64,000 nucleotides of DNA from Dehalococcoidia bacterium (GTDB taxonomy: Bacteria > Chloroflexota > Dehalococcoidia > UBA2979), in the NCBI GenBank assembly GCA_009379925.1, contig WHSU01000001.1, positions 186,001-250,000 of the forward strand. Direction: 5' to 3'. Every line of letters starts with the position of its first letter. Position 1 is the first letter of the stretch. The position numbers and the translations under genes were made by a program. Positions 9,188-20,119 of this stretch are shown here, piece by piece. The notes under the pieces were generated by a model, which was not told the origin of the DNA, did not search any database, and saw only the letters and a list, made by a program, of their open reading frames with translations.

Positions 9188-11716
9188 GTGGCCAACGCAT
9201 CCCGCCCCGCGGAGGGCCCGCTCAGCGATCTCCGCGTGCTCGACCTGTCCAACGGTCCCGTCGGCGGCATCACGACGATGGTGCTGTCGGACTTCGGCGC
9301 GGACGTGGTGAAGGTGGAGCGCCCGGGCGGCGACCCCTTCCGCTTCATGCCGAACGCGCCCATGTGGCTGCGCGGCAAACGCAGCATCGAGCTGGACCTG
9401 AAGCGCGAGGTGGAACGCCATCGCCTGTATGAGCTGGTGAAGACCGTCGACGTGGTCGTCTCCAGCTTCCGAGGCCACGCCGCGGTCGACCTCGGCTGCG
9501 ACTACGACGTGCTGGCGTACCGCAACCCCGGCATCGTCTACTGCAACATCTCCGGCTTCGGGCCGTACGGACCGTACGTCGGCTACCCCGGCTACGAGGG
9601 CGTGGTGGCGGCGAAGTCCGGGCGCATGCAGCTCTTCAGCGGACTGGCCCAGCGCGAGGGTCCGGGGTTCGCGGCGCTACAGGCCGGGTCGCACGCCGCC
9701 TCGCAGGCGGCCATCTCGGGCATCCTCGCGGCGCTGATCGCTCGCGACCGCCTCGGCTTCGGGCAGTACCTGGAGACCAGCATCCTGCAGGGCATGCTCC
9801 CGTACGACCTGGGTGGACTGCTCCGCAACCAGCTGGCGCAGCGTGACCCGGTCGCCTTCGGACCGGACCCGCTGACGGCGGCCGAGCGGATGCCGACGCT
9901 CAACTATCACCCGGTGCAGGCGAAGGACGGCCGCTGGATCCAGCTCGGCAACCTGCTCCAGCACCTCTTCGACAACTTCCTGACCGCCGCCGACCTGCTC
10001 GATGTCTACGCCGACGAGCGCCACCAGGGCGCGCCCGCCACGTGGGCGCCCGAGGACCGCGAGGCGTTCCGTGACCGCATCCTGGAGCGCATGCGCGAGA
10101 AGACCGCCGATGAGTGGATGGCGATCTTCCAGGAGAACGGCGGCGTAGCGGCCCACACGTTCCAGAGCACGCAGGACGCCCTGCAGGACCCGGACCTGGT
10201 CGTCAACGGGCACGTGATCGAGGTGGACGACCCGACCCGTCACATGAAGATGGGCGCCAGCGTCATGGAGACCGTGCTCGGCCTGGTGGGGCGGAAGGAC
10301 GAGATCCCGACGAAGATGCAGCAACTGGGACCGCTCGCGCGACTGACGGAGACGCCCGCGCAGCCAGGCGAGCAGGCCCCGGCCGTCGGCCAGCACACCT
10401 TCGAGGTGCTGGAGGACGAGCGCCAGGGGTTCGAGGTGAGCGTGCGCGAGACCGGCACGCCCCGCGCGGCGCTGGAGGGCGTGACGGTGCTGGAGTTCGC
10501 CACGATCATCGCGACCCCGCTGGGCGCCTCGGTGCTCGCCGATCTCGGTGCGCGGGTGATCAAGGTCGAGCCGATCGGCGGCGACCCGTATCGCGGGATG
10601 GGCGGCGGCATCGGCGCGACGAAGACGAACGCCGGCAAGGAGAGCATCGCGGTCGACCTGAAGTCCGAGGAGGGCCAGGCGGTCGTACGCCGTCTCATCG
10701 AGCGTGCGGACGCGATCATCCACAACTACCGGCCCGGCGTGCCCGAGCGCCTGGGCATCGGCTACGAACAGGCGAAGGCCATCAAGCCGGACATCATCTA
10801 CGTCTCGGCCAACGGCTACGGGCCGGACGGCCCCAGCGCACACCGCCCGGCGACGCACCCGATCCCGGGCGCGGCCCTGGGGGGCGCCGGCTGGCAGGCC
10901 GGCGAGGGCTTCCCCCCGCCCGAGATTGGCACGATCGAGGAGACGCGGGAGGCCGCCCGCCGCCTCTCGCGCGCGAACGAGGTGAACCCGGATCCGAACA
11001 CCGCGATGGTGATCGCCGCCTCGACGATGCTCGCGCTGTACGCGCGGCACCGGCACGGGATCGGCCAGCAGGTGTTCGTGGACATGCTGGGCGCCAACGC
11101 GTACGCGAACGCGGACGACTTCATCGGCTACGAGGACAAGGAGGAGCGCCCGGGTGTGGACGCGGACCTCTACGGCACCGGACCGCTCTACCGGCTCTAC
11201 CGTTGCTCGGAGGGCTGGGTCTTCCTCGGGGTCGTGCTGGACAAGGAGTGGACGCAGCTGTGCCTGCGCATCGGTAGCCCCGAACTGGCGATGGACCCGC
11301 GCTTCGACACGCGCGAGGGGCGCCGCGAGAACGGTGAGCAGCTGGCGAAGCTGCTGGCGGACCTGTTCGAGACCGAGACGGCCGACTACTGGGAGCGTCA
11401 CCTGGGCATCGCGGGCCTCGGCTGCGTGCGCGCCGATGGGCCGTGGCCGGGCAATTTCTGGCTGGAGGACCCCCACGCGAAGGTCGCGGAGCTGGTGACG
11501 CGCGTCGACCACGCGCGCTGGGGCGACTACCTGCGGTGGGGGCCGGTGGTGAAGCTGCACCGAACGCCGGCGCCGCTCAAGGGCGCCGCCCTAGGGGGCG
11601 AGCACACCGATGCCATCCTGGCCGAACTGGGCTTCGACGACGCGGACGTGGCCCGGCTCCGCGAGTCTGGCGTGGTGTGGTCAGAGGTGGTGGAGGGCGC
11701 CGGGCGGGACAACTGA
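9188..11716 (+). CDS. Tandem (two-domain) class III CoA-transferase, CaiB/BaiF family
   Basis: An 842-residue fusion of two CaiB/BaiF-like units (about 1-400 and 425-842). Each has the opening LRVLDLSNGPVGG or VTVLEFATIIATPLGA segment, the ADVVKVERPGGDPFR or ARVIKVEPIGGDPYR motif and an ending near GALGGEHT(D). The catalytic Asp of the family, which forms the acyl-aspartyl anhydride, aligns with Ser168 in the first unit and Asp602 in the second (NPDPNTAM). So probably only the C-terminal half is active and the other is structural. GTG start behind AGGAGGAGG. It moves CoA between carboxylic acids; partners are unknown. The surrounding MaoC and acyl-CoA dehydrogenase genes fit acyl-CoA catabolism. 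Confidence 0.9.
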   Translation: MANASRPAEGPLSDLRVLDLSNGPVGGITTMVLSDFGADVVKVERPGGDPFRFMPNAPMWLRGKRSIELDLKREVERHRLYELVKTVDVVVSSFRGHAAVDLGCDYDVLAYRNPGIVYCNISGFGPYGPYVGYPGYEGVVAAKSGRMQLFSGLAQREGPGFAALQAGSHAASQAAISGILAALIARDRLGFGQYLETSILQGMLPYDLGGLLRNQLAQRDPVAFGPDPLTAAERMPTLNYHPVQAKDGRWIQLGNLLQHLFDNFLTAADLLDVYADERHQGAPATWAPEDREAFRDRILERMREKTADEWMAIFQENGGVAAHTFQSTQDALQDPDLVVNGHVIEVDDPTRHMKMGASVMETVLGLVGRKDEIPTKMQQLGPLARLTETPAQPGEQAPAVGQHTFEVLEDERQGFEVSVRETGTPRAALEGVTVLEFATIIATPLGASVLADLGARVIKVEPIGGDPYRGMGGGIGATKTNAGKESIAVDLKSEEGQAVVRRLIERADAIIHNYRPGVPERLGIGYEQAKAIKPDIIYVSANGYGPDGPSAHRPATHPIPGAALGGAGWQAGEGFPPPEIGTIEETREAARRLSRANEVNPDPNTAMVIAASTMLALYARHRHGIGQQVFVDMLGANAYANADDFIGYEDKEERPGVDADLYGTGPLYRLYRCSEGWVFLGVVLDKEWTQLCLRIGSPELAMDPRFDTREGRRENGEQLAKLLADLFETETADYWERHLGIAGLGCVRADGPWPGNFWLEDPHAKVAELVTRVDHARWGDYLRWGPVVKLHRTPAPLKGAALGGEHTDAILAELGFDDADVARLRESGVVWSEVVEGAGRDN

Positions 11717-11773
11717 CCGCCCGGCCCGACACCCTCCGAGCGGTCACGGCGTGCTGTCCGCCTCTCGAGGCTT

Positions 11774-13066
11774 CTACACAGCAGCGGGCCGTCCCTCCTG
11801 CCCGTGGGCGCGCAGGTAAAGCGGCAGCGCGGAGCCGAAGACGCCGCCTGCCACCATCAGCGCCATGCGCACGGACCGCACGCTCGCGAGCAGGCCAAAG
11901 CCCGGCCCGGCGACCACCTGTCCCAACGCATCGGCCTGCCCGAGCATCGAGAGCACGGTCGCCCTCGATCGCGACTCCAGGCCGCGGTTGATCCACGCCA
12001 GCATGAGCGGCGCCTGTGCCGCTCGCGCCCACGTCGTGACCCAGTACGCGAAGAGCGCGAGCCAGAACGCACCCGCGACCGCGAACCCGAGCACGGCGGC
12101 CACCAGTACGACGGTCAGCACGATCAGCGAACGCGCGATCGCCGCGGCGTCCTCGAGCCGCGTCAGCCGGCCCGCCAGCCACGTGGCGCCGATGCCGCCG
12201 ACGAGCATGCCGACCGAGAGCAGGCCGAACCAGCCCTCTTCGCCCAGACCCAGCAGCGGCGGGAACGAGAACTGGTCCACCAGGTGCAGCGGCCAGAGCC
12301 GGTCCAGCGCCTCGGACGCCCCGCCGGCCAGCAGGGTGATCGCGAGCACACCGATCAGCACCGGGCGCCCACGGACCGCCCGCACGCCACCGAGGGCGGT
12401 CGACCCCATCGAGGCACACGTGCCCCGGTCCGCACCGCGGGCGGGCGTGAAGCCGCGCTCGGTCATCGTGAGGGCGAGTCCGACGCCGACCAGCAGGCTC
12501 AGGACGCCGGCGGCGAGCAGCGTCGCCTGCAGGTCGACGATGCCGAGACCGACGCCGGCGGGAATCCCCGCGAGGCGGCCCGCCTGCCCGATCTGCGCCG
12601 CTCGGACGTAGACCGGCGCCGCGGCCACCTCACCAACCTCGTCTGCGAGCCAGGCTTGCCGGGCGCCGCTGCCCAGCGTGACGCCGATGCCCCAGACGAT
12701 GTGCCCTATCAACACGAACGCGAAGACCGGCACCGCGCCCATGAGCACGAACCCGACGGCGTTCACCACCTGCCCGAGGATCATGGAGAGGCGGCGGCTG
12801 TAGAGGTCCGCCACGACGCCCGTCGGGACCTCACCGAAGAACACGGCCGCTTCGACGCCGGTACCCACGAGGATCAGCCCCAACGGGCTGAGCGTCGCCT
12901 CCCGCACCACGTAGAGGCCGTACGTCGTGAAGGCGACGGCCGAGATGACACCGCAAGTGAAAGCGGTGACCAGGTAGAGCCCGACCGGGTCAACCGGCCG
13001 GCCCGGCAGCAACGTCGGCTGCCGGTGGATGCGCCACGGCGGCGCATCCGATGAAGACGAGTCCAC
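11774..13066 (-). CDS. MFS transporter (drug-efflux-like)
   Basis: A 430-residue major facilitator with about 12 hydrophobic helices. The loop 2-3 motif is seen as GEVPTGVVADLYSRR, close to the consensus of drug:H+ antiporters, and the central loop is basic. GTG start at 13066 with GGGAG 7 nt upstream. The 5' region holds a 19-codon leader ORF and a CACGTG cluster, suggesting regulated expression. The substrate is unknown. Confidence 0.85.
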   Translation of the reverse strand: MDSSSSDAPPWRIHRQPTLLPGRPVDPVGLYLVTAFTCGVISAVAFTTYGLYVVREATLSPLGLILVGTGVEAAVFFGEVPTGVVADLYSRRLSMILGQVVNAVGFVLMGAVPVFAFVLIGHIVWGIGVTLGSGARQAWLADEVGEVAAAPVYVRAAQIGQAGRLAGIPAGVGLGIVDLQATLLAAGVLSLLVGVGLALTMTERGFTPARGADRGTCASMGSTALGGVRAVRGRPVLIGVLAITLLAGGASEALDRLWPLHLVDQFSFPPLLGLGEEGWFGLLSVGMLVGGIGATWLAGRLTRLEDAAAIARSLIVLTVVLVAAVLGFAVAGAFWLALFAYWVTTWARAAQAPLMLAWINRGLESRSRATVLSMLGQADALGQVVAGPGFGLLASVRSVRMALMVAGGVFGSALPLYLRAHGQEGRPAAV

Positions 13067-13155
13067 AGGACACTCCCTCGATCAGGACGGGGGCGCGCAG
13101 GACCGCGCCACCGCCACAGCGGAGGCCCCGGCGGAGCCGCCTCGAGGGTTCGGTG

Positions 13156-13215
13156 CTACGAGGAGCGGACGCGCGCCGGGGAACCGGTGGTGGTCACGAG
13201 GAGCAGTGCCTTCAT
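13156..13215 (-). CDS. Putative 19-residue leader peptide upstream of the MFS gene
   Basis: ATG at 13215 follows AAGGGGG at good spacing and encodes MKALLLVTTTGSPARVRSS, then TAG. It ends about 90 nt before the MFS start on the same strand. The stretch between contains GC-rich inverted repeats (for example GGCGGCTCCGCC). The order leader, stem-loops, transporter resembles translational or transcriptional attenuation of efflux genes. This is an inference; it might be a chance ORF. Confidence 0.35.
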   Translation of the reverse strand: MKALLLVTTTGSPARVRSS

Positions 13216-13237
13216 CGGATCCCCCTTCGGCCGCCCG

Positions 13238-13266
13238 CACGTGGAGGGCGAACACGTCATCACGTG
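13238..13266. promoter_or_regulatory. CACGTG cluster in a divergent intergenic region
   Basis: Two perfect CACGTG palindromes (13238-13243 and 13261-13266) flank a CACGTC (13253-13258), so that CACGT-4 nt-ACGTG also forms a dyad. It lies between the divergent MFS and serine hydrolase genes and could be an operator for either. Confidence 0.35.
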
Positions 13267-13360
13267 CGCGAAGTGTCCGGCACCCTGTCGCGCCGCGTCA
13301 ACCGTGGGCCGCCCGCAAACCAACGGTCTGCTACCGTCCGAACCAACGAAGGGACGGGCA

Positions 13361-14518
13361 ATGACTTCCACCGCGCTGGAGATCTACGGGCATTGCGATG
13401 GGCGATTCGAGGCGGTGCGCGACGTGTTCGCGTCGCACTTCGAACAGGGGCTGGAGGTGGGCGCCAGCGTCGCCGTGATGCTCGAAGGGCGCCTCGTCGT
13501 CGACCTGTGGGCGGGCCACGCCGATACCGCCGGCGAGCGCCCCTGGGCGCGCGACACCATCGTGCGCGTCTTCTCGACGACGAAGGGCGTGGTGGCGCTC
13601 TGCATGCACATGCTGGCCGACCGAGGGCTGGTCGACCTCGATGCGCCGGTCGCTCGCTACTGGCCGGAGTTCGCGCAGGCCGGCAAGGAGCGCATCACGG
13701 TCGCGCAACTACTCGACCACTCCGCCGGGCTGCCGGCGGTCTCGACGCGCCTGCCCGACGACGCCCTGAACGACTGGGCGCGGATGGTGGCCACCCTGGA
13801 GGCCCAGGCGCCGTGGTGGGAGCCGGGCGCCGACCACGGCTACCACGCCGTCACCTGGGGCTGGCTGAACGGCGAGGTCCTGCGCCGCGTCACCGGGCGC
13901 ACGCCCGGCGCCTTCATCCGGGAGCAGATCTGCGCCCCGCTGGGTATCGACTTCTACCTCGGCTTTGGCCCGGAACTCGACGAGCGGGTCGCCGACATGG
14001 TCCCGGCGCCCGGCGACCCCGGCGCCGCGGTGGGCGCGGCCTCGGCCGGGACCGACCGCACCTCGATGAGCTGGAACGTGTGGAACAACCCGCCCCGCGT
14101 CTTCGCGGAGGCGAACACGCGCGCGTCGAGGGCCGCTGAGATTCCCGCGGGCAACGGTCACGGCAACGCGCGCGGCCTCGCGAGGTTGTACGGCGCGCTG
14201 GCGCTCGGAGGCGAACTCGACGGCGTGCGGTTGATCTCGGAGGCGGCGTTGGAGCGCGCCATACGTCCCGCGCGCGAGGGCCGCGACGCGGTCCTCGGCG
14301 TCCCCATGCGGCGCTCGCTGGGCTTCATGCTGCACAACCCCGAGCGCGCACCGGACCCGCGCAGCCCGCGCGCCTTCGGGCACCCCGGCGCGGGCGGATC
14401 GAGCGCCTTCGCGGACCCCGAGCACCGCCTCGGCTTCGCCTACACGATGAATCGCGTGGGCACGCCCCCCGACACGCGCAGCGCGTCCCTGGTGGGCGCG
14501 CTGTACGGCGCGCTCTAG
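13361..14518 (+). CDS. Serine hydrolase, beta-lactamase class C/esterase family
   Basis: A 385-residue member of the beta-lactamase-related serine hydrolases (EstB/penicillin-binding-protein-like). The SxxK motif is S72-T-T-K75 (VFSTTKGV), the Tyr motif is GYHAVTWG, and the third motif is FGHPGAGGS near the end. No signal peptide, so probably a cytoplasmic esterase or peptidase rather than a secreted beta-lactamase. ATG start with GAAGGGA upstream. It is homologous in architecture to the gene at 43864-44967. Confidence 0.85.
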   Translation: MTSTALEIYGHCDGRFEAVRDVFASHFEQGLEVGASVAVMLEGRLVVDLWAGHADTAGERPWARDTIVRVFSTTKGVVALCMHMLADRGLVDLDAPVARYWPEFAQAGKERITVAQLLDHSAGLPAVSTRLPDDALNDWARMVATLEAQAPWWEPGADHGYHAVTWGWLNGEVLRRVTGRTPGAFIREQICAPLGIDFYLGFGPELDERVADMVPAPGDPGAAVGAASAGTDRTSMSWNVWNNPPRVFAEANTRASRAAEIPAGNGHGNARGLARLYGALALGGELDGVRLISEAALERAIRPAREGRDAVLGVPMRRSLGFMLHNPERAPDPRSPRAFGHPGAGGSSAFADPEHRLGFAYTMNRVGTPPDTRSASLVGALYGAL

Positions 14519-14537
14519 TGCGGCGCGTCCGCTCGGG

Positions 14538-14930
14538 CTAGCGCTCGACGAGCTGGGTGAGCACGCCGCCGGTCACGGACGGGTGGATGAAGACCTGCCC
14601 CTTCACCGGATTGCCCTCGCCAGGGTCGCCGACGAGGCGGATGCCCTTGCCACGGAGGTCGGCCACGGCCTGCTCCAGGTTGTCGACCTTCATCGCCACC
14701 AGGTGGACGCCTTCGCCCTGGTCGGTCAGACGCTTCGCGATCGGACCCTCGTCGCCCAGGTTGGAGACCAGCTCCAGGTACGAGTCACCGAAGCGGAAGA
14801 ACGCCATCGTCACGCCAGCGCCCGGTGACTCGCTGCGGTCGCTCACGTCGCCGTAGATCGACTCGTAGCGGCCGACCGCCGCCTCGATGTCCTTCACGGC
14901 GATCACAACGTGGTCCACGCCCTTGAACAT
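14538..14930 (-). CDS. VOC protein resembling methylmalonyl-CoA epimerase
   Basis: A 130-residue VOC protein. FKGVDHVVIAVKDIEAAVGRY at the start, SYLELVSNLGDEGPIAKRL in the middle and GVHLVAMKVDNLEQAVADL then KGQVFIHP later match methylmalonyl-CoA epimerases, with the metal-binding His (DHV), His (GVHLV) and Glu in place. Such enzymes interconvert (2R)- and (2S)-methylmalonyl-CoA. No mutase gene is in the window. It lies downstream of the acyl-CoA dehydrogenase gene on the same strand (62 nt gap), so it is probably in the same operon; a related acyl-CoA epimerase or lyase is possible. Confidence 0.75.
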   Translation of the reverse strand: MFKGVDHVVIAVKDIEAAVGRYESIYGDVSDRSESPGAGVTMAFFRFGDSYLELVSNLGDEGPIAKRLTDQGEGVHLVAMKVDNLEQAVADLRGKGIRLVGDPGEGNPVKGQVFIHPSVTGGVLTQLVER

Positions 14931-14992
14931 GCGGATTCCTCTCCCCGTGCCGCCCCGAGGGCGACCGACGCTCGCTCGGCGCTCCTCAGCGG

Positions 14993-16156
14993 CTAGCCCC
15001 TCGGCAGGCCGAGGCCGCGCGTGGCGATGATGTTGCGCTGTATCTCGCTGGTGCCGGCGGCAATCGTGAGCGAGACGCTGGACATGTAGTAGCTGGCGAA
15101 CTCCCCGCCCAGGGGCGCCCGCTCGTTGCCGGGCCGCAGCTGGCCGGCCAGTCCCAGCATGTTCACGCCTCGACGCGCGAGGCGCTGCTGGGTCTCCGAG
15201 CCGAACATCTTGGACATGGAGGACTCCATGTTCGGCACCAGCCCGCGCGACTGCATCCAGGTGACGCGGTAGCCCAGCAGCTCGCCGATCGCCACCTCCG
15301 TGGCGGTGTCCCCCAGGGACAGGCGGTGCACCGGGTTGTCGACGACGCGGCGGCCCTCCCCGGCGCTGTCGGGCTGCTGCGCGTGCCGCAGCAGCCGCTG
15401 GTACGGCGGATTCGCCGCCGCAATGCGGTGGATGCCGGAGCGCTCGAAGTCCAGCGTGGTCGTCGAGACGTACCAGCCCCTGTTCTCCTCGCCGATCATG
15501 TTCTTCGCCGGCACCCGCACGTCCTCGAAGAACGTCTCGTTGAAGCCGGCGGCGTCGTGGAGCTGGACGATCGGCCGCAGCGAGATGCCGGGGGTGTCCA
15601 TGCGCAGCATGAAGTACGAGATGCCTCGGTGCTTTGGGGCGTCCGGGTCCGTGCGCGTGAGCACGTGGATCCAGTCCGCGTTCTGCGCGCCGGAGGTCCA
15701 GATCTTTTGCCCGTTGATCACGAAGTCGTCGCCATCCCGGACCGCGCGCGTCTGCAGCGACGCAAGATCCGATCCGGAACCTGGCTCCGAGTAGCCCTGG
15801 CACCAGTTCACCTCGGCGTTGGCGATCTTCGGCAGGTGCTCCTGCTTCTGCTCCTCGGTGCCGTGGATGATCAGCGTGGGGCCGACGCGGTCCGCGCCCT
15901 GTCCGCCGGTGGGGGCGCTGGCGTGCGCGGACTCCTCCGCGAAGATGAGCTGCTCGAAGTGCGTGGCGCCGCGGCCGCCGTAGGCGGGCGGCCAGGCCAT
16001 GGTCAACCAGCCGTGCTCCGCCAGGCGCTTCTGGTATGCCTGGACGCGCTCGTAGCGGCTCTCCGCCTCGGAGGCGCCGCCGCGCCAGTGCTCGTCGATG
16101 AAGGACCGGACCTGCGACCGGAAGTCGCGCTGCTCGTCGGTCCAGCTGAAGTCCAT
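14993..16156 (-). CDS. Acyl-CoA dehydrogenase
   Basis: A 387-residue flavoprotein with the full acyl-CoA dehydrogenase layout: N-terminal helical domain (MDFSWTDEQRDFRSQVR), signature 1 WCQGYSEPGSGSDLASLQTRA, FVINGQKIWTSGAQNADW, and a C-terminal helical domain ending SLTIAAGTSEIQRNIIATRGLGLPRG. It oxidises an acyl-CoA to the enoyl-CoA with FAD. ATG 16156 is chosen over an upstream ATG because GGAGGG lies just before it. The C-terminal catalytic base was not assigned with confidence. Divergent from the MaoC gene that follows, whose product would hydrate the enoyl-CoA. Confidence 0.9.
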   Translation of the reverse strand: MDFSWTDEQRDFRSQVRSFIDEHWRGGASEAESRYERVQAYQKRLAEHGWLTMAWPPAYGGRGATHFEQLIFAEESAHASAPTGGQGADRVGPTLIIHGTEEQKQEHLPKIANAEVNWCQGYSEPGSGSDLASLQTRAVRDGDDFVINGQKIWTSGAQNADWIHVLTRTDPDAPKHRGISYFMLRMDTPGISLRPIVQLHDAAGFNETFFEDVRVPAKNMIGEENRGWYVSTTTLDFERSGIHRIAAANPPYQRLLRHAQQPDSAGEGRRVVDNPVHRLSLGDTATEVAIGELLGYRVTWMQSRGLVPNMESSMSKMFGSETQQRLARRGVNMLGLAGQLRPGNERAPLGGEFASYYMSSVSLTIAAGTSEIQRNIIATRGLGLPRG

Positions 16157-16224
16157 GTGGCGATCCCTCCGCTCTTGCCGCATGGTACGACGAGGCACGC
16201 GCAGATGTCCGGGGAGGGCTGCTG

Positions 16225-16647
16225 ATGGATATGCGTTGCGAGGTGGACCAGGCGGCCCGGCGGAGCCTGACCGTCACCACCGCCATGGTGCACGCCTACG
16301 CCGGCATCACCGGCGACGAGAACCCGCTGCACTTCGACGAGTCGTTCGCGAGCCGGACGCGCTTCGGGCGGCTGATGGCGCAGGGCGGCATCACAACCGG
16401 CATCCTGCACGCCCTCGTGGCCATGGACCTGCCGGGGCCGGGCTCGGTCTTCGCGCGGCAGTCCTGGACGTTCCCGCGCCCGGTCTACATCGGCGACACG
16501 ATCCACGCCGAAGGCCGGGTGACTCGAGTGGACCGGAGGCGGCGCTTAGCCGAGATGGCGTTTACGGTGGTGAACCAGGATCACGAGACAGTCCTGGAGG
16601 GGACCGCCACCATCTACCAGGCGATCCCGGAGGGGCCGGCGCCGTAA
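16225..16647 (+). CDS. MaoC-family hydratase
   Basis: A 140-residue single hot-dog protein with the hydratase-2 motif (YAGITGDENPLHFDESFASRTRFGR), retaining Asp and His of the catalytic loop, and the following LMAQGGITTGIL helix. It would hydrate 2-enoyl-CoA esters. Transcribed divergently from the acyl-CoA dehydrogenase gene with starts only 68 nt apart, which suggests shared control and consecutive steps. A TTGACA-containing promoter for the next gene begins just after its stop. Confidence 0.87.
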   Translation: MDMRCEVDQAARRSLTVTTAMVHAYAGITGDENPLHFDESFASRTRFGRLMAQGGITTGILHALVAMDLPGPGSVFARQSWTFPRPVYIGDTIHAEGRVTRVDRRRRLAEMAFTVVNQDHETVLEGTATIYQAIPEGPAP

Positions 16648-16662
16648 CCGATGCGGGCGGGT

Positions 16663-16690
16663 TTGACACCGCTCCGATCCGTAGTAGCGT
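16663..16690 (+). promoter_or_regulatory. Sigma-70-type promoter for the REC gene
   Basis: A perfect TTGACA (16663-16668), a 16-nt spacer and TAGCGT (16685-16690), about 55 nt before the ATG at 16747. Confidence 0.55.
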
Positions 16691-16746
16691 TCCCCACCGG
16701 CCCTCCCCAGCCAGCCACTTCCCGCGCGCTTCTGGAGGATTCGCCC

Positions 16747-17151
16747 ATGCCCCAGAACGAGCCATCCGTGCTGATCGTGGAGGACGATCTACCCCTCCTA
16801 CGGAGCCTCACCATGCTCTTTCGTAGCGAGGGATACGAAGTCGCCACAGCGGCAAACGGCGCTGAAGCACTGGAGGTGCTGGACAGCGAACATGCGGATG
16901 TCGTCATCCTGGACCTGGAAATGCCCGTCATGGACGGTCGGGAATGTTTTCGCGCAATGAGGGAGCGCGGACTTCAGACCCCCGTCCTGTTGCTCTCCGC
17001 CTACGGTGCACAACGTGCCCGGCGCGAGCTCGGAGCTGACGACTCGCTGGAGAAACCGTTCGATGTCGACCAGCTGCTCGAACGGGTGGCGTCGCTTCGG
17101 GCGATGGTCAGGCAACCCGTCGGCGCGTCCGCCCCGCGGGCGAGCGCCTGA
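16747..17151 (+). CDS. Stand-alone response regulator receiver protein
   Basis: A 134-residue REC domain with no output domain. The acidic pair is ED-D12-14, the phospho-acceptor is Asp56 (VILDLEMPVMDG), the switch Ser is in LLLSAYG and Lys103 is in EKPFD. It closely resembles the REC protein at 48179 (shared NGAEALE, LEMPVMDG and RG-QTPV-LSA-GA-R-RR motifs), so the two are paralogs. No kinase gene is adjacent; the nearest histidine kinase is at 48508-50313. Probably a CheY/Spo0F-like intermediate. Confidence 0.88.
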   Translation: MPQNEPSVLIVEDDLPLLRSLTMLFRSEGYEVATAANGAEALEVLDSEHADVVILDLEMPVMDGRECFRAMRERGLQTPVLLLSAYGAQRARRELGADDSLEKPFDVDQLLERVASLRAMVRQPVGASAPRASA

Positions 17152-17240
17152 CCGAGGCCCCCGCGCCTCACTCCTCCCGCCCGGCCCAATCGCCTTCGGC
17201 ACCCCTCTCTTGGAGGGTGCTCTCGCGCGCCCGGGCGCCG

Positions 17241-19610
<2,370 letters not shown>

Positions 19611-19655
19611 CGGTCATCCCCATTTGGAGCGGCGACAATTGGCCGCTCGCGCTCA

Positions 19656-19763
19656 CCGCTCGTCCTGCCCCGCCTTGCCGCTCTCTCTGACCCGGCTCGC
19701 CGCCCGTCTGACCCGTTTGCCGCTCGTCTGACCAGATTGCCGCTCGTCCTGAGCCGCCGAAGG
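19656..19763. repeat. Degenerate ~20-22 nt tandem repeat between csoR and copA
   Basis: Five head-to-tail units starting at 19656, 19678, 19700, 19720 and 19740, each opening with CCGCTCG/CCGCCCG-TCTGACC-like sequence. The units differ by a few bases and vary between 20 and 22 nt. Confidence 0.7.
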
Positions 19764-19789
19764 ATGAGCGGCCTCGGGGCCTCTCGAAT

Positions 19790-19826
19790 GTCCGCTCGCC
19801 CTTCGACGGGCTCAGGGTGAGCGGAC
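19790..19826 (-). repeat. Dispersed repeat family A, best-preserved copy
   Basis: A 37-nt element bounded by perfect 8-bp inverted ends, GTCCGCTC and GAGCGGAC, with a core containing CCTTCGACGGGCTCAGGG. It can fold as a hairpin between csoR and copA. Confidence 0.75.
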
Positions 19827-19837
19827 CGCATCCCTCG

Positions 19838-20104
19838 CTAGCGGTTGGCCAGCTCGTACAGCTCGACCAGCTCCTGCACCACGGGCTCCGTGCGGCCCTC
19901 GTTGATCGCGTCCACCACGCAATGGCGGAGGTGCCCATCGAGCATCTTCGACTCCATCTTGTCGATGGCGCGCCGGACGGCGTAGGTCTGCTTCAGCACG
20001 TCGACGCAGTAGGTGTCGGACTCCACCATGCGGCGGACGCCCGCCAGGTGGCCCTCGATGTAGGCGAGGCGCTTCAGCACGTCGCTGCGGGTGTCCTGGT
20101 CCAT
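19838..20104 (-). CDS. csoR: CsoR-family copper-sensing repressor
   Basis: An 88-residue all-helical DUF156 protein. Copper ligands are seen as Cys in DTYCVDVLKQ, then His and Cys in GHLRHCV, the Cys-His-Cys set of true copper sensors. It contains the RLAYIEGHLAGVRRMVE helix. CsoR proteins bind operators without a classical HTH and release DNA on binding Cu(I). Sits between the HMA protein and copA on the same strand, with a matching operator at 20707-20727. Confidence 0.93.
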   Translation of the reverse strand: MDQDTRSDVLKRLAYIEGHLAGVRRMVESDTYCVDVLKQTYAVRRAIDKMESKMLDGHLRHCVVDAINEGRTEPVVQELVELYELANR

Positions 20105-20119
20105 GGCCTGTCCTCTTCC

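Noticed and set aside
9677-11560. 627-aa minus-strand ORF opposite the CoA-transferase
   Set aside because: Shadow frame full of Arg, Leu, Asp and Val with no motif; the plus-strand frame is a clear two-domain CoA-transferase.
16747-17151. Full response regulator with DNA-binding domain
   Set aside because: The ORF ends about 25 residues after the REC domain; no output domain follows in any frame.
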